Virus record (IMG/VR): IMGVR_UViG_3300044641_001665
Location: 1 to 37,445 of that record
Reading direction: 5' to 3' (one strand)
DNA: 37,445 nucleotides
DNA from: a virus
Position 1 is the stretch's first letter. The number at the start of each line of letters is the position of its first letter. The notes below the pieces were generated by a model. It was not told where the DNA came from. It ran no database searches and worked only from the letters and a program-made list of their open reading frames with translations. Of the stretch, positions 21,655 through 30,054 are shown piece by piece. The position numbers and the translations under genes are program-made.

Positions 21655-21921
21655 TTATAGAGCAGAACCATATGCGTGTCCTGTCTTGTTGCTTACATCT
21701 ACTGCCTTTTGAATCTGTGCAGTGGAAGTTCCATCTGGTTGTATACCCTGAGCACGAGCATCACGGTAAGCTTTTAGTTCGCTGTCCCATTTCTTGTTAG
21801 TCCAGCCATTGTTAACTAGTTCACCATTGGCATCACCAGTTGACATCTGTATGTTTGAAGCTCTTAGACAGTCTCCCCAAGAGTCATGGTCTTGAGTAGG
21901 ACATCCAGTTCTACAAGCCAT
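21655..21921 (-). CDS. MACRTGCP-type Cys protein, long form (88 aa)
   Basis: The N-terminus MACRTGCPTQDHDSWGDC has three Cys (C3, C7, C18) arranged as in the shorter protein at 23002-23097, which begins MACRTGCPTQDCESYADC. Residues 30-88 add a helical domain (ELKAYRDARAQGIQ) absent from the short form. Function unknown; it overlaps the glycosyltransferase end by 11 bases, so the two are likely co-expressed. Confidence 0.65.
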   Translation of the reverse strand: MACRTGCPTQDHDSWGDCLRASNIQMSTGDANGELVNNGWTNKKWDSELKAYRDARAQGIQPDGTSTAQIQKAVDVSNKTGHAYGSAL

Positions 21922-22984
21922 TCTTATAGTCCTTTACAGTTTGAGTCATAATAAACTCATAGTTTTTAACTAAACGTTCTTCATCAGGATTTAGTTCAAC
22001 TGCTTTACGTGCGTATCTTTTAGCAGAACCTTTTTTACCTAAGTTCCAACATGCAATAGATAGCAAGTCATACATTCTCCAAGGCATTGACTGATCAGCT
22101 ACATGGTGTTTGTATGAATGAGATGAAAGTTCAGTTACTTTAATTGCTGCTTGGTAACAGTGATTCCACATCTTACGTTCGTAATAGTAAAATGCTAGTG
22201 GCATCCAAGCTTCTAAATCATTAGGTGCTTCTTCAACATTACGTTGATACCAATAAAGACCTTCACGCTCATTACCTAATTTGCAATAAGCTTCACCCAT
22301 AGCTCGCCATGATTGAGCAAGCTCTACATTCCAACCACCAGTTTGAAGTTCTAGCTTCTTACCATGATCAATAATTTTTTGCCACATACCCTTAAAGTAA
22401 TACTCACGTATTAAGTAAACCAACATTCTGTGGTTGTCAGGATCTTCTGCGTGACCTAGTTCTAATAGTGATAGATAACTACTACGAGGTTTATCATTAT
22501 CAGGTTTATGAGTTACTAGTGACTCTACTATAATAAGTTTATCTAAACTTTTATCAGTAGCCTCTATAACTTCATGGCAAGGATAACGCCATCTATAGCC
22601 ATGCCTAGCATGTATACGATTATTGTTTGCCCAGATATTACCTGTGTCCCACATTACCCAAGCTCTACCAGTATCTGGTTGCCAAGCTTCTTTTATCTTG
22701 TCAAAGAAATCTGGATCAGGAATCTCATCCATATCAATGGATACACATACATCAACATCAGATGGTACTAAATCTAGTGCCATATTTCGTGCTACATCAA
22801 ATCTAAAGTCGCTTAGCGTGGCTCTGTGGGCTTCTACGGGGTACTCTAGGAGTAGGTCATAGGTGTTATCTTCTGACCCAGTATCTAGGACAATTTGGAC
22901 ATCAGCACCTTTAGTAACTTCTACCCATTGTCCAACATGTTTAGCTTCATTCTTAGCTATAGCATAGGCTGCAATTTTAACCAT
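21911..22984 (-). CDS. Family 2 glycosyltransferase with TPR repeats
   Basis: A 357-residue protein. Residues 1-150 form a GT-A fold: AIAKNEAKHVGQWVE, VLDTGSEDNT (D34), FRFDVARNMAL, and the metal-binding SIDMDEIPD with D84-x-D86. From about residue 200 there are TPR-like helices (MGEAYCKLGNEREGLYWYQRN, cut at 20 here: MGEAYCKLGNEREGLYWYQ; and AWMPLAFYYYERKMWNHCYQ). The enzyme would transfer a sugar from a nucleotide donor; likely targets are a virion protein, a fibre or a host glycan. Its place among tail genes favours a virion target. It is flanked by the two MACRTGCP genes. Confidence 0.85.
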   Translation of the reverse strand: MVKIAAYAIAKNEAKHVGQWVEVTKGADVQIVLDTGSEDNTYDLLLEYPVEAHRATLSDFRFDVARNMALDLVPSDVDVCVSIDMDEIPDPDFFDKIKEAWQPDTGRAWVMWDTGNIWANNNRIHARHGYRWRYPCHEVIEATDKSLDKLIIVESLVTHKPDNDKPRSSYLSLLELGHAEDPDNHRMLVYLIREYYFKGMWQKIIDHGKKLELQTGGWNVELAQSWRAMGEAYCKLGNEREGLYWYQRNVEEAPNDLEAWMPLAFYYYERKMWNHCYQAAIKVTELSSHSYKHHVADQSMPWRMYDLLSIACWNLGKKGSAKRYARKAVELNPDEERLVKNYEFIMTQTVKDYKNGL

Positions 22985-23001
22985 GCTCTAACCATACCAC
23001 A

Positions 23002-23097
23002 CTAAGGTCGTAGAGAAGATTTATTTATAGCTACACCTTTGCAGCAATCTGCATATGATTCACAGTCCTGTGTTGGACAACCTGTACGACAAGCCAT
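23002..23097 (-). CDS. MACRTGCP-type Cys miniprotein, short form (31 aa)
   Basis: ATG 23097, stop at 23002-23004. The sequence begins MACRTGCPTQDC and contains five Cys in the first 20 residues (C3, C7, C12, C18, C19). The first ten residues are identical to those of the 88-residue protein at 21655-21921. That similarity is strong evidence that this very small ORF is real. Cys spacing suggests metal binding or disulfide bonding. It lies between the collagen-like fibre and the glycosyltransferase. Confidence 0.7.
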   Translation of the reverse strand: MACRTGCPTQDCESYADCCKGVAINKSSLRP

Positions 23098-23105
23098 AAT
23101 AATTC

Positions 23106-24619
<1,514 letters not shown>

Positions 24620-24620
<1 letters not shown>

Positions 24621-24961
24621 TAGAGAGTTACCTCAGCAGTCACAATAAAGCGACCTTCGAGTAAGCGTGTCACCTCATTGCTAGGAGAGGTAAACTCAAT
24701 GTCATAAACCCATCTTCCAGCAGGAACGTTTGACATAGTAGATGCTGAAACAGTAATTGAAACTTGACCAGGACTAGTTAGCGTAATACCGCTACCACCA
24801 GTTGATAGATTAAGTAAAGCTGCTGCAGAACTAGTTGACTTTCTAACCTGCATAGCAGCAGTATAACCAGTAAGAACCCAAGCAGTACCATCTGTTTGAA
24901 CGGTAAAGTCAAGATTAAAAGTAGCACCTTGCTCAGCTACAATGTTGTACTTACCGCTCAT
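24620..24961 (-). CDS. Small beta-rich virion protein (113 aa)
   Basis: The sequence is nearly all beta strands and turns ([51 protein letters not shown]), like an Ig-like or jelly-roll domain of head decoration or tail proteins. It is located just before the collagen-like fibre, so it may anchor or chaperone that fibre. No family was named with confidence. Confidence 0.6.
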
Positions 24962-25188
24962 AGTTCATCCTTAAGATGTAATGTAATGTGCTCGTCTAAA
25001 CGCTTTTCAATTCGATCTACTGTGCGAGCAATGTCTGGAAGAGACCTACCACCATTAGCTGTTGGCTGGATAGGATATGTTTGTTCTTTAATATAATTTT
25101 TAATTGGAGTTACTATAAATAACTTACCCAGTACGGTCAGGATACCGATACTTAACGATATAACTGTCAATGATTCTATTAGTGTCAT
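24958..25188 (-). CDS. Small protein with one membrane segment (76 aa)
   Basis: Residues about 4-27 are hydrophobic (LTVISLSIGILTVLGKLFIV), followed by a charged amphipathic C-terminus with a coiled-coil-like RTVDRIEKRLDEHITLHL. One membrane helix and short length allow a second holin-like or antiholin role, but it lies among head and tail genes, away from the endolysin. Overlaps both neighbours by four bases. Confidence 0.6.
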   Translation of the reverse strand: MTLIESLTVISLSIGILTVLGKLFIVTPIKNYIKEQTYPIQPTANGGRSLPDIARTVDRIEKRLDEHITLHLKDEL

Positions 25189-25436
25189 AAGACAAACACC
25201 TCATAGCCAACCGCTTCAAGTGCATCTTTCTCATCTTCGGTAACAACATACTCATGTCCTCCTAGATAAATTAAATCAGCTAAAGCTAAATCATCCTGTG
25301 ATGGAAAACGATCCTCATAGAAATCACCGTCAACACGGTACACAGTGACACCTTGCTTACGTGTATAGCGAGCAAATAACCAGTTTCCACCCATTGGTCC
25401 TTCGTCAACCACTGGTGGTACAAATAGGTAAGACAT
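25185..25436 (-). CDS. Small protein following major capsid gene (83 aa)
   Basis: AAAGGGATT precedes the ATG. A compact mixed protein with WLFARYTRKQGVTVYRVDG and LIYLGGHEYVVT segments, and a DDL acidic stretch. Small genes in this place are often head-completion or decoration proteins; no motif confirms it. A hairpin separates it from the capsid gene, so it may be transcribed at a lower level. Confidence 0.6.
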   Translation of the reverse strand: MSYLFVPPVVDEGPMGGNWLFARYTRKQGVTVYRVDGDFYEDRFPSQDDLALADLIYLGGHEYVVTEDEKDALEAVGYEVFVL

Positions 25437-25463
25437 TTAATCCCTTTCAGTACCTAACAACAC

Positions 25464-25481
25464 CCCCACCCGAAGGTGGGG
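25464..25481 (-). terminator. Hairpin after the major capsid gene
   Basis: CCCCACC and GGTGGGG form a perfect 7-bp stem. On the leftward strand the loop is TTCG, an unusually stable tetraloop. It lies 19 bases beyond the capsid stop with no clear U-tract, so it may attenuate read-through or protect the capsid mRNA end. Confidence 0.7.
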
Positions 25482-25500
25482 ATGAAGCTAGAGACTGACA

Positions 25501-26511
25501 CTAGGCGATGCTAGAACCAGACTCGATGCGGTATAGAGCTTCGTTACGGTAGATAGCGTGACCAAGAACGCCGTACCATCCGATTGGACGGTGACGCATC
25601 AAGCGGTCAACAACTGGACCAATAACTACGTGTGGCTCTTCTGCTACAGCTTCAGCAAGTGCTTGCTGTCCTGCAATAAAGGTACGGTATACCTTATCTG
25701 AGCTTGCACCATCTGTAGCAGTGTACAGACGTGGAGACTCAATAAAGTATGCACCTTCAAACTGACCAATTTCGCCAGCCCAGATTGCATCGTTGCTCTG
25801 GTACTCATGTGGGTTACGCCATGAAGCAGCACCAGTTTCAGCACGAAGGTCGTGGGATACTTCTGGGTGAATACCACACCAGTATAGTGAACCCTTACGT
25901 CCGTTAGCCTTGTTGCTACGCAACTTAGCTACAGCCTTACGAACATCAGCAGCGGTGATTGTGTCACCTGCGTCTACTCCCGAAGTTGTAGTTGCAGTGG
26001 TTGTACCACCAGTTGCGTATAGTACGTTAGTACCTGCAAGTAGAGCATTCTGTGCTAGATCATCAATGCTATCAGCCATGTTGAATGCAATGATGTTAGC
26101 AACTGCTGGATCTACGTCTGCAAGAGACATAAGACCAAGCTTCTTGGTTACTAGAGTAGCGTTACCGTATTCCTTTAGGGTAATGGTAACGATATCTGGA
26201 GTACCAAGTGCTACTGCAGATGGATCGACTTCTTCAGATAGTTCTGAAGTAGCCTTAGCTAGGTCATTGTAGATCTGTAGAGCTACAGAAGAACCTGGCA
26301 TGCTCTGACGAGCTGGTTTCTTGTCTGCTACTGAACGTAGCAATGGGGTTGCGCGTAGTTCAAATTCAATAAGACGATCGTACGCCTTCTGAACAAGACC
26401 AGCACCATTTGATGGAGTGAAAGCACCAACGTTGTTAGCGGAAGCGTATGCGCCACCACCGAGACCACCATTAGTTGCTGCACTACCACCCGATAAGCCT
26501 GTAAACGGCAT
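25501..26511 (-). CDS. Major capsid protein (N4-gp56-like)
   Basis: A 336-residue protein with the features of HK97-fold capsid proteins of the N4-gp56 group: a flexible Gly-rich N-terminus (1-35), KAYDRLIEFELRATPLLRS, a central SSVALQIYNDLAKATSELSE and TITLKEYGNATLVTKKLG, an RKGSLYWCGIHPEVSHDLR segment and the C-terminal RPIGWYGVLGHAIYRNEALY. AAGGAAAT lies just upstream. Codons contain visibly more G and C than in neighbouring genes, as expected for the most highly expressed virion gene. It follows the scaffold gene directly. Confidence 0.85.
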   Translation of the reverse strand: MPFTGLSGGSAATNGGLGGGAYASANNVGAFTPSNGAGLVQKAYDRLIEFELRATPLLRSVADKKPARQSMPGSSVALQIYNDLAKATSELSEEVDPSAVALGTPDIVTITLKEYGNATLVTKKLGLMSLADVDPAVANIIAFNMADSIDDLAQNALLAGTNVLYATGGTTTATTTSGVDAGDTITAADVRKAVAKLRSNKANGRKGSLYWCGIHPEVSHDLRAETGAASWRNPHEYQSNDAIWAGEIGQFEGAYFIESPRLYTATDGASSDKVYRTFIAGQQALAEAVAEEPHVVIGPVVDRLMRHRPIGWYGVLGHAIYRNEALYRIESGSSIA

Positions 26512-26539
26512 GATATTTCCTTAGGGTTGGTTTGATTAA

Positions 26540-27010
26540 TTACGAATCTGCGCCGTAGATCATTTCCATTAGTTCTTCGGCACTCTGAGCGTTGTTAAGA
26601 CGTGAGAACATGTCATTAACATCGTCAGGAGAAAGAGCAGAGTTCGTTACAGCATCAATTTGTCGCAACGCAGATAGATTTTCTTGGTCTACCATTGGTT
26701 GCTGTGCTTGGGGCTGAACACCAAAGACTTCTCCATATTCATCCAACCATTTACTAATTGATTCTGGATCATTAGCAACATCTGATGGAATAAATGTAGC
26801 AATCTTAGGATTAACTCCTCTTTCATTTAGAACGGAACTGACGACAGACTGACGTTGAAAGCTACGTAAACTTTCTAGTTCAGTTTCTAGTTCCTTGATA
26901 CGCTTAGACTTAGCGCGATCAGCTTTACGTAGATTTTGTAATCCACTAGTCTGATCTTCTTCTTCAAAGAAGTCATCATCGTCTTCGTACCATTCATTAT
27001 TGTTACTCAT
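26540..27010 (-). CDS. Capsid scaffolding protein
   Basis: A 156-residue protein with a very acidic N-terminus (DDDDFFEEED), a charged coiled-coil centre (RIKELETELESLRSF, about residues 36-52) and an acidic, helical C-terminus. Size, charge and position immediately upstream of the major capsid gene are typical for a scaffold that organises capsid assembly and is removed afterwards. No protease gene was recognised in the window. GGGAG precedes the ATG. Confidence 0.75.
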   Translation of the reverse strand: MSNNNEWYEDDDDFFEEEDQTSGLQNLRKADRAKSKRIKELETELESLRSFQRQSVVSSVLNERGVNPKIATFIPSDVANDPESISKWLDEYGEVFGVQPQAQQPMVDQENLSALRQIDAVTNSALSPDDVNDMFSRLNNAQSAEELMEMIYGADS

Positions 27011-27051
27011 CGTAACTATCTCCCTTATTCATTAGTTGAGCGCAGACCACA

Positions 27052-27073
27052 AAGTTATATGGGGGTATAACTT
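27052..27073 (-). promoter_or_regulatory. Hairpin in scaffold/capsid leader
   Basis: AAGTTATA and TATAACTT (8-bp perfect arms) around a G-rich loop on the plus strand, in the 116-base gap between the 27127 gene and the scaffold. TATAAC on the leftward strand resembles a -10 box, so this site could include a separate promoter for scaffold and capsid. Confidence 0.45.
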
Positions 27074-27097
27074 GGCTTCCACTACCAGTCTGTTACG

Positions 27098-27122
27098 TCG
27101 TTGGGGCTGGTCGATCCAACGA
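27098..27122 (-). terminator. Second hairpin in the gap before scaffold
   Basis: TCGTTGG (27098-27104) pairs with CCAACGA (27116-27122) around an 11-base loop, a few bases beyond the stop of the 27127 gene in the leftward direction. Possibly terminates the upstream portal-to-27127 transcript. Confidence 0.45.
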
Positions 27123-27126
27123 GAGT

Positions 27127-27963
27127 TTATACTTGTGCTTTCTTGCGACCTAGTGAACCTTGGCGAATGCCAGATTGTCCACCAAATTCTGCACGTGCTT
27201 GTGATGCTAGACGCTTAGTTCGCTTAGAAGTTATTCCAAGAAGATTTTCTTGTTCAAGTTCTTCTCGTAAGCCTTCAGTAGTTGCTTCGCCATAAAGACT
27301 AGAAGCTCGCTCTAATCCGCTTTGCATTTGCCCAACCTTGGATAAACCAAGACGAGCATTCTCACGTGATAAACCTTCAGCAGCTAATCTTTCAGCACCA
27401 AGAACAGACTTAACACCAGTTTCAGTTTCTGCTGCTCTAACGTCTGCAATATCAAGCTTGCTCTTTAGGTACTTGGCACCTTCTTGACCAAGCAATAGGC
27501 TGTTAGCAATTTCATTATCTGTAATACCTGGATAAAGTTTACGTAGTTCACTAACAAGTGCTTTATCATTTGATGTAACTGCATTTTGAACCCTGGTATA
27601 TGCACCAGCAAAACGTTCACTAACTTCATCAATAGATACATCATTAGCAATTAATTGAGCAAAGTTGTTTCGGTTAGCTAAACCACCAGCTTGATAAGAC
27701 TTCATTACCTTTTCGTATTCAATCTCATTTCGCAAGTATTCGCCTTCACTAATAACAGTTTTGCCAGCAGCTAAACGATCAAAGTTACCCTTAAACCTGT
27801 CTTTATAAACTTGAGTTCCACGAAGTGCTTCAGTGATAGTGGCACTACCAGCATCAGGACCAGCATCCTGTGCAAGTTCAACAATAACATCGGCAAGTTC
27901 GTCTAATCCATTTTCAATAAAAAGATCCCGAAGTATTTGCCATCCAGATGCTTCTTCTGCCAT
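27127..27963 (-). CDS. Helical virion-region protein (278 aa)
   Basis: An almost all-helical, acidic-to-neutral protein (FIENGLDELADVIVELAQDAG near the N-terminus, cut here to VIVELAQDAG) with a basic C-terminus (RQGSLGRKKAQV). No hydrophobic segment or known motif. It is the third of three consecutive helical genes between the 1726-residue gene and the scaffold, overlapping the previous one by a single base. Probably a structural or internal virion protein. Confidence 0.55.
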   Translation of the reverse strand: MAEEASGWQILRDLFIENGLDELADVIVELAQDAGPDAGSATITEALRGTQVYKDRFKGNFDRLAAGKTVISEGEYLRNEIEYEKVMKSYQAGGLANRNNFAQLIANDVSIDEVSERFAGAYTRVQNAVTSNDKALVSELRKLYPGITDNEIANSLLLGQEGAKYLKSKLDIADVRAAETETGVKSVLGAERLAAEGLSRENARLGLSKVGQMQSGLERASSLYGEATTEGLREELEQENLLGITSKRTKRLASQARAEFGGQSGIRQGSLGRKKAQV

Positions 27964-29054
27964 TATCTCATTCCAAATCTAGTTAAAATATCTTGTCCAA
28001 GGCTTAATACTTTTTCTTTATTTTTAGAAACTTTAGCCCAATCATCACTTTTACGAACTGTTTTTAATAATGCTTGATTAGTAATCGGTCTACCTTTATC
28101 ATCCATAGCAAGCATTGCATCATTAACAAACTTATTATCAAGTTTAATGTTGCCAACATCTTCACCAAGTTCTCTAGCAACAAGATCACGGAAACCAAGA
28201 GCAAGATCTTCAACACTATTTAAGCCATCTAATTTATCTGACCATGCAGAATATTGCTGCTTAGCAATATTTGTAACATAGTCTTTAGCTTTATCTACTG
28301 TAAAGTCTCCAGCAGCTACACCTTTAACTTGCTTAAGTACCCAACTATCAGAAACTGGTACATTATTTTGCTTAGCCCAGTTGCGAATATCATCTTCTGT
28401 TTTACCAGCAACACCGTATAGTGAACCAATTTTTTCTTCATCAGTTTGACCAGAATATGTAATGTAAGCAGAAAGAAAGTTATTTAATTGAGCTTCATTA
28501 AAACCATTTTGAAGATTAGCTTTAGCAGTTTCTTCTAATTGCTTATCAGTTAATGTTGCACCCATCAATGCAGCTGCATCTCGAACGCTTTCTTTATTTG
28601 CTTCTATTTGTGCAGCAAATTCAGTAGCCTGTGAAGGATCCTTAGATAAAGTGTAATACTTTCGTTGAGCTTCACTTCTAGATTTGTACCATGTAAGTGT
28701 TTTAAGTTCAACAATAAACTTTTCTTTACTCCACTCTTCGCCACCTTTTTGTGCAGCCCATGCTTTATTAAATAATTCTTGAAGGCTACCAGGACCTTTA
28801 TCAGAATTAATAATTGCAAGTGGAATATCCCATGCAGTTGCTTGAGTAGCAGCTTCAATCCAACCTTGGTTATCATCCCAAGCTACATTGGTATTAGTTT
28901 TACCATTTTTTAATTTTGGTTTAGCTGGTTTTATATAATAGTTACCCTTTTTTTTCCATGCTTTACCAGGCTTAGGTCGCGGTGATTTAATTTTTGTTTT
29001 TTTACCGTCTGTTGTACTAGTCGTATATTCAAAAATACTAATTTTGTCTGCCAT
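27963..29054 (-). CDS. Helical virion-region protein with basic N-terminus (363 aa)
   Basis: Residues 1-60 are strongly basic and Pro/Lys-rich (KSPRPKPGKAWKKKGNYYI), suggesting a disordered nucleic-acid- or protein-binding arm. The rest is helical with several repeated-like amphipathic helices, for example TDKQLEETAKANLQNGFNE and TNIAKQQYSAWSDKLDGL. No family recognised. The context suggests an internal head or ejection protein. Confidence 0.55.
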   Translation of the reverse strand: MADKISIFEYTTSTTDGKKTKIKSPRPKPGKAWKKKGNYYIKPAKPKLKNGKTNTNVAWDDNQGWIEAATQATAWDIPLAIINSDKGPGSLQELFNKAWAAQKGGEEWSKEKFIVELKTLTWYKSRSEAQRKYYTLSKDPSQATEFAAQIEANKESVRDAAALMGATLTDKQLEETAKANLQNGFNEAQLNNFLSAYITYSGQTDEEKIGSLYGVAGKTEDDIRNWAKQNNVPVSDSWVLKQVKGVAAGDFTVDKAKDYVTNIAKQQYSAWSDKLDGLNSVEDLALGFRDLVARELGEDVGNIKLDNKFVNDAMLAMDDKGRPITNQALLKTVRKSDDWAKVSKNKEKVLSLGQDILTRFGMR

Positions 29055-29055
29055 G

Positions 29056-30054
29056 TTAACCTAATTCAATCGGATTATCTAAAGCTTCCATAAAATAGCT
29101 AAGATATTTTGTCGCTTTGTTGTACTCTTCGGCTTCAGGGTTATCTAAAGCTTCATCACGCATCATTGACTGGATGATATCTGAACTTACTCCACCACTT
29201 TGAGTAACTTTTGTAGTATCACCCGATTTAATACTTACAGTTTTTTGTGGATTTTTCTTTTCATAAGCTTGAAGTTTAGAAACAAACTCATTTAATTCTT
29301 CTTCAGTTGCACCACGACCAACAGTTTGTTGAAATAATTGATCAATTGCTACGTCAAAATCTTCTGGATTAAACTTTTGATGAGTAACAGTAGTTTGTCT
29401 ATTACTACTGCCACCACCAAATGATGAACTTTCGTATAGACCGCTCTTGGGAGCTTCCATTAAAAATTGTTCAAAGCTATAAATTTTAGGATTAGTTACA
29501 TCGCCTTGTTGTGCAGCAATTTTTGCATTAAAAGCAGTTGCTTCATCTAGCGCGTATGATAATGCTCCATAAAAATTACCGTCTAAAGCATCGCCAGCAA
29601 GTATAGATTGCTTTCCAGCTTTTGAATTACCATACATTTGTTTTTCATCTAAAAGTTTTTTAAGTTCAAGAACTGCTCCAGGTTTACCAACTGCATCAGT
29701 AATAATTTTAGCAATAGCTTCGTCTCTTGTCATTGGAGATCCAGCTACAATACCTTCAGTTGTTAATTTAGTTGCAAGATACTTGCCAGTGTTATCACCA
29801 ATTAAAGAAATTGCTTGAGGAAGTTGTTGTTGTTGATTTACTTTCCACTCAAAACCATTAACAGTTTGACTTGGCAAAATAAAACCAGCACCAAATGGAT
29901 TTTTCATATTATCCATGTATGGTTTAATTACAACTTCAATTGGCTTTCCAGGAGTTCTTGGTACACCTGCACCCCAAGTAGGAAAACCCACTGGTCGTTC
30001 TATTGGTTTAGCACCACCTGGTCCACCAAAGGACCCTGTACCTCCACCAGCCAT
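29056..30054 (-). CDS. Virion-region protein with Gly-rich start (332 aa)
   Basis: The first 40 residues are Gly/Pro-rich and flexible (MAGGGTGSFGGPGG, then PVGFPTWGAGVP). A helical region follows, and a segment (TVGRGATEEELNEFVSKLQ) of helix-turn type near residue 240. The C-terminus repeats a short ALDNP motif twice. No enzymatic signature. One base overlaps the giant gene upstream. Likely a component of the same internal or portal-proximal complex. Confidence 0.55.
   Translation of the reverse strand: MAGGGTGSFGGPGGAKPIERPVGFPTWGAGVPRTPGKPIEVVIKPYMDNMKNPFGAGFILPSQTVNGFEWKVNQQQQLPQAISLIGDNTGKYLATKLTTEGIVAGSPMTRDEAIAKIITDAVGKPGAVLELKKLLDEKQMYGNSKAGKQSILAGDALDGNFYGALSYALDEATAFNAKIAAQQGDVTNPKIYSFEQFLMEAPKSGLYESSSFGGGSSNRQTTVTHQKFNPEDFDVAIDQLFQQTVGRGATEEELNEFVSKLQAYEKKNPQKTVSIKSGDTTKVTQSGGVSSDIIQSMMRDEALDNPEAEEYNKATKYLSYFMEALDNPIELG

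Noticed and set aside
24958-25188. Main holin
   Set aside because: It has only one membrane segment and lies far from the endolysin; the two-segment protein at 13093-13305 directly before the endolysin is a better candidate.
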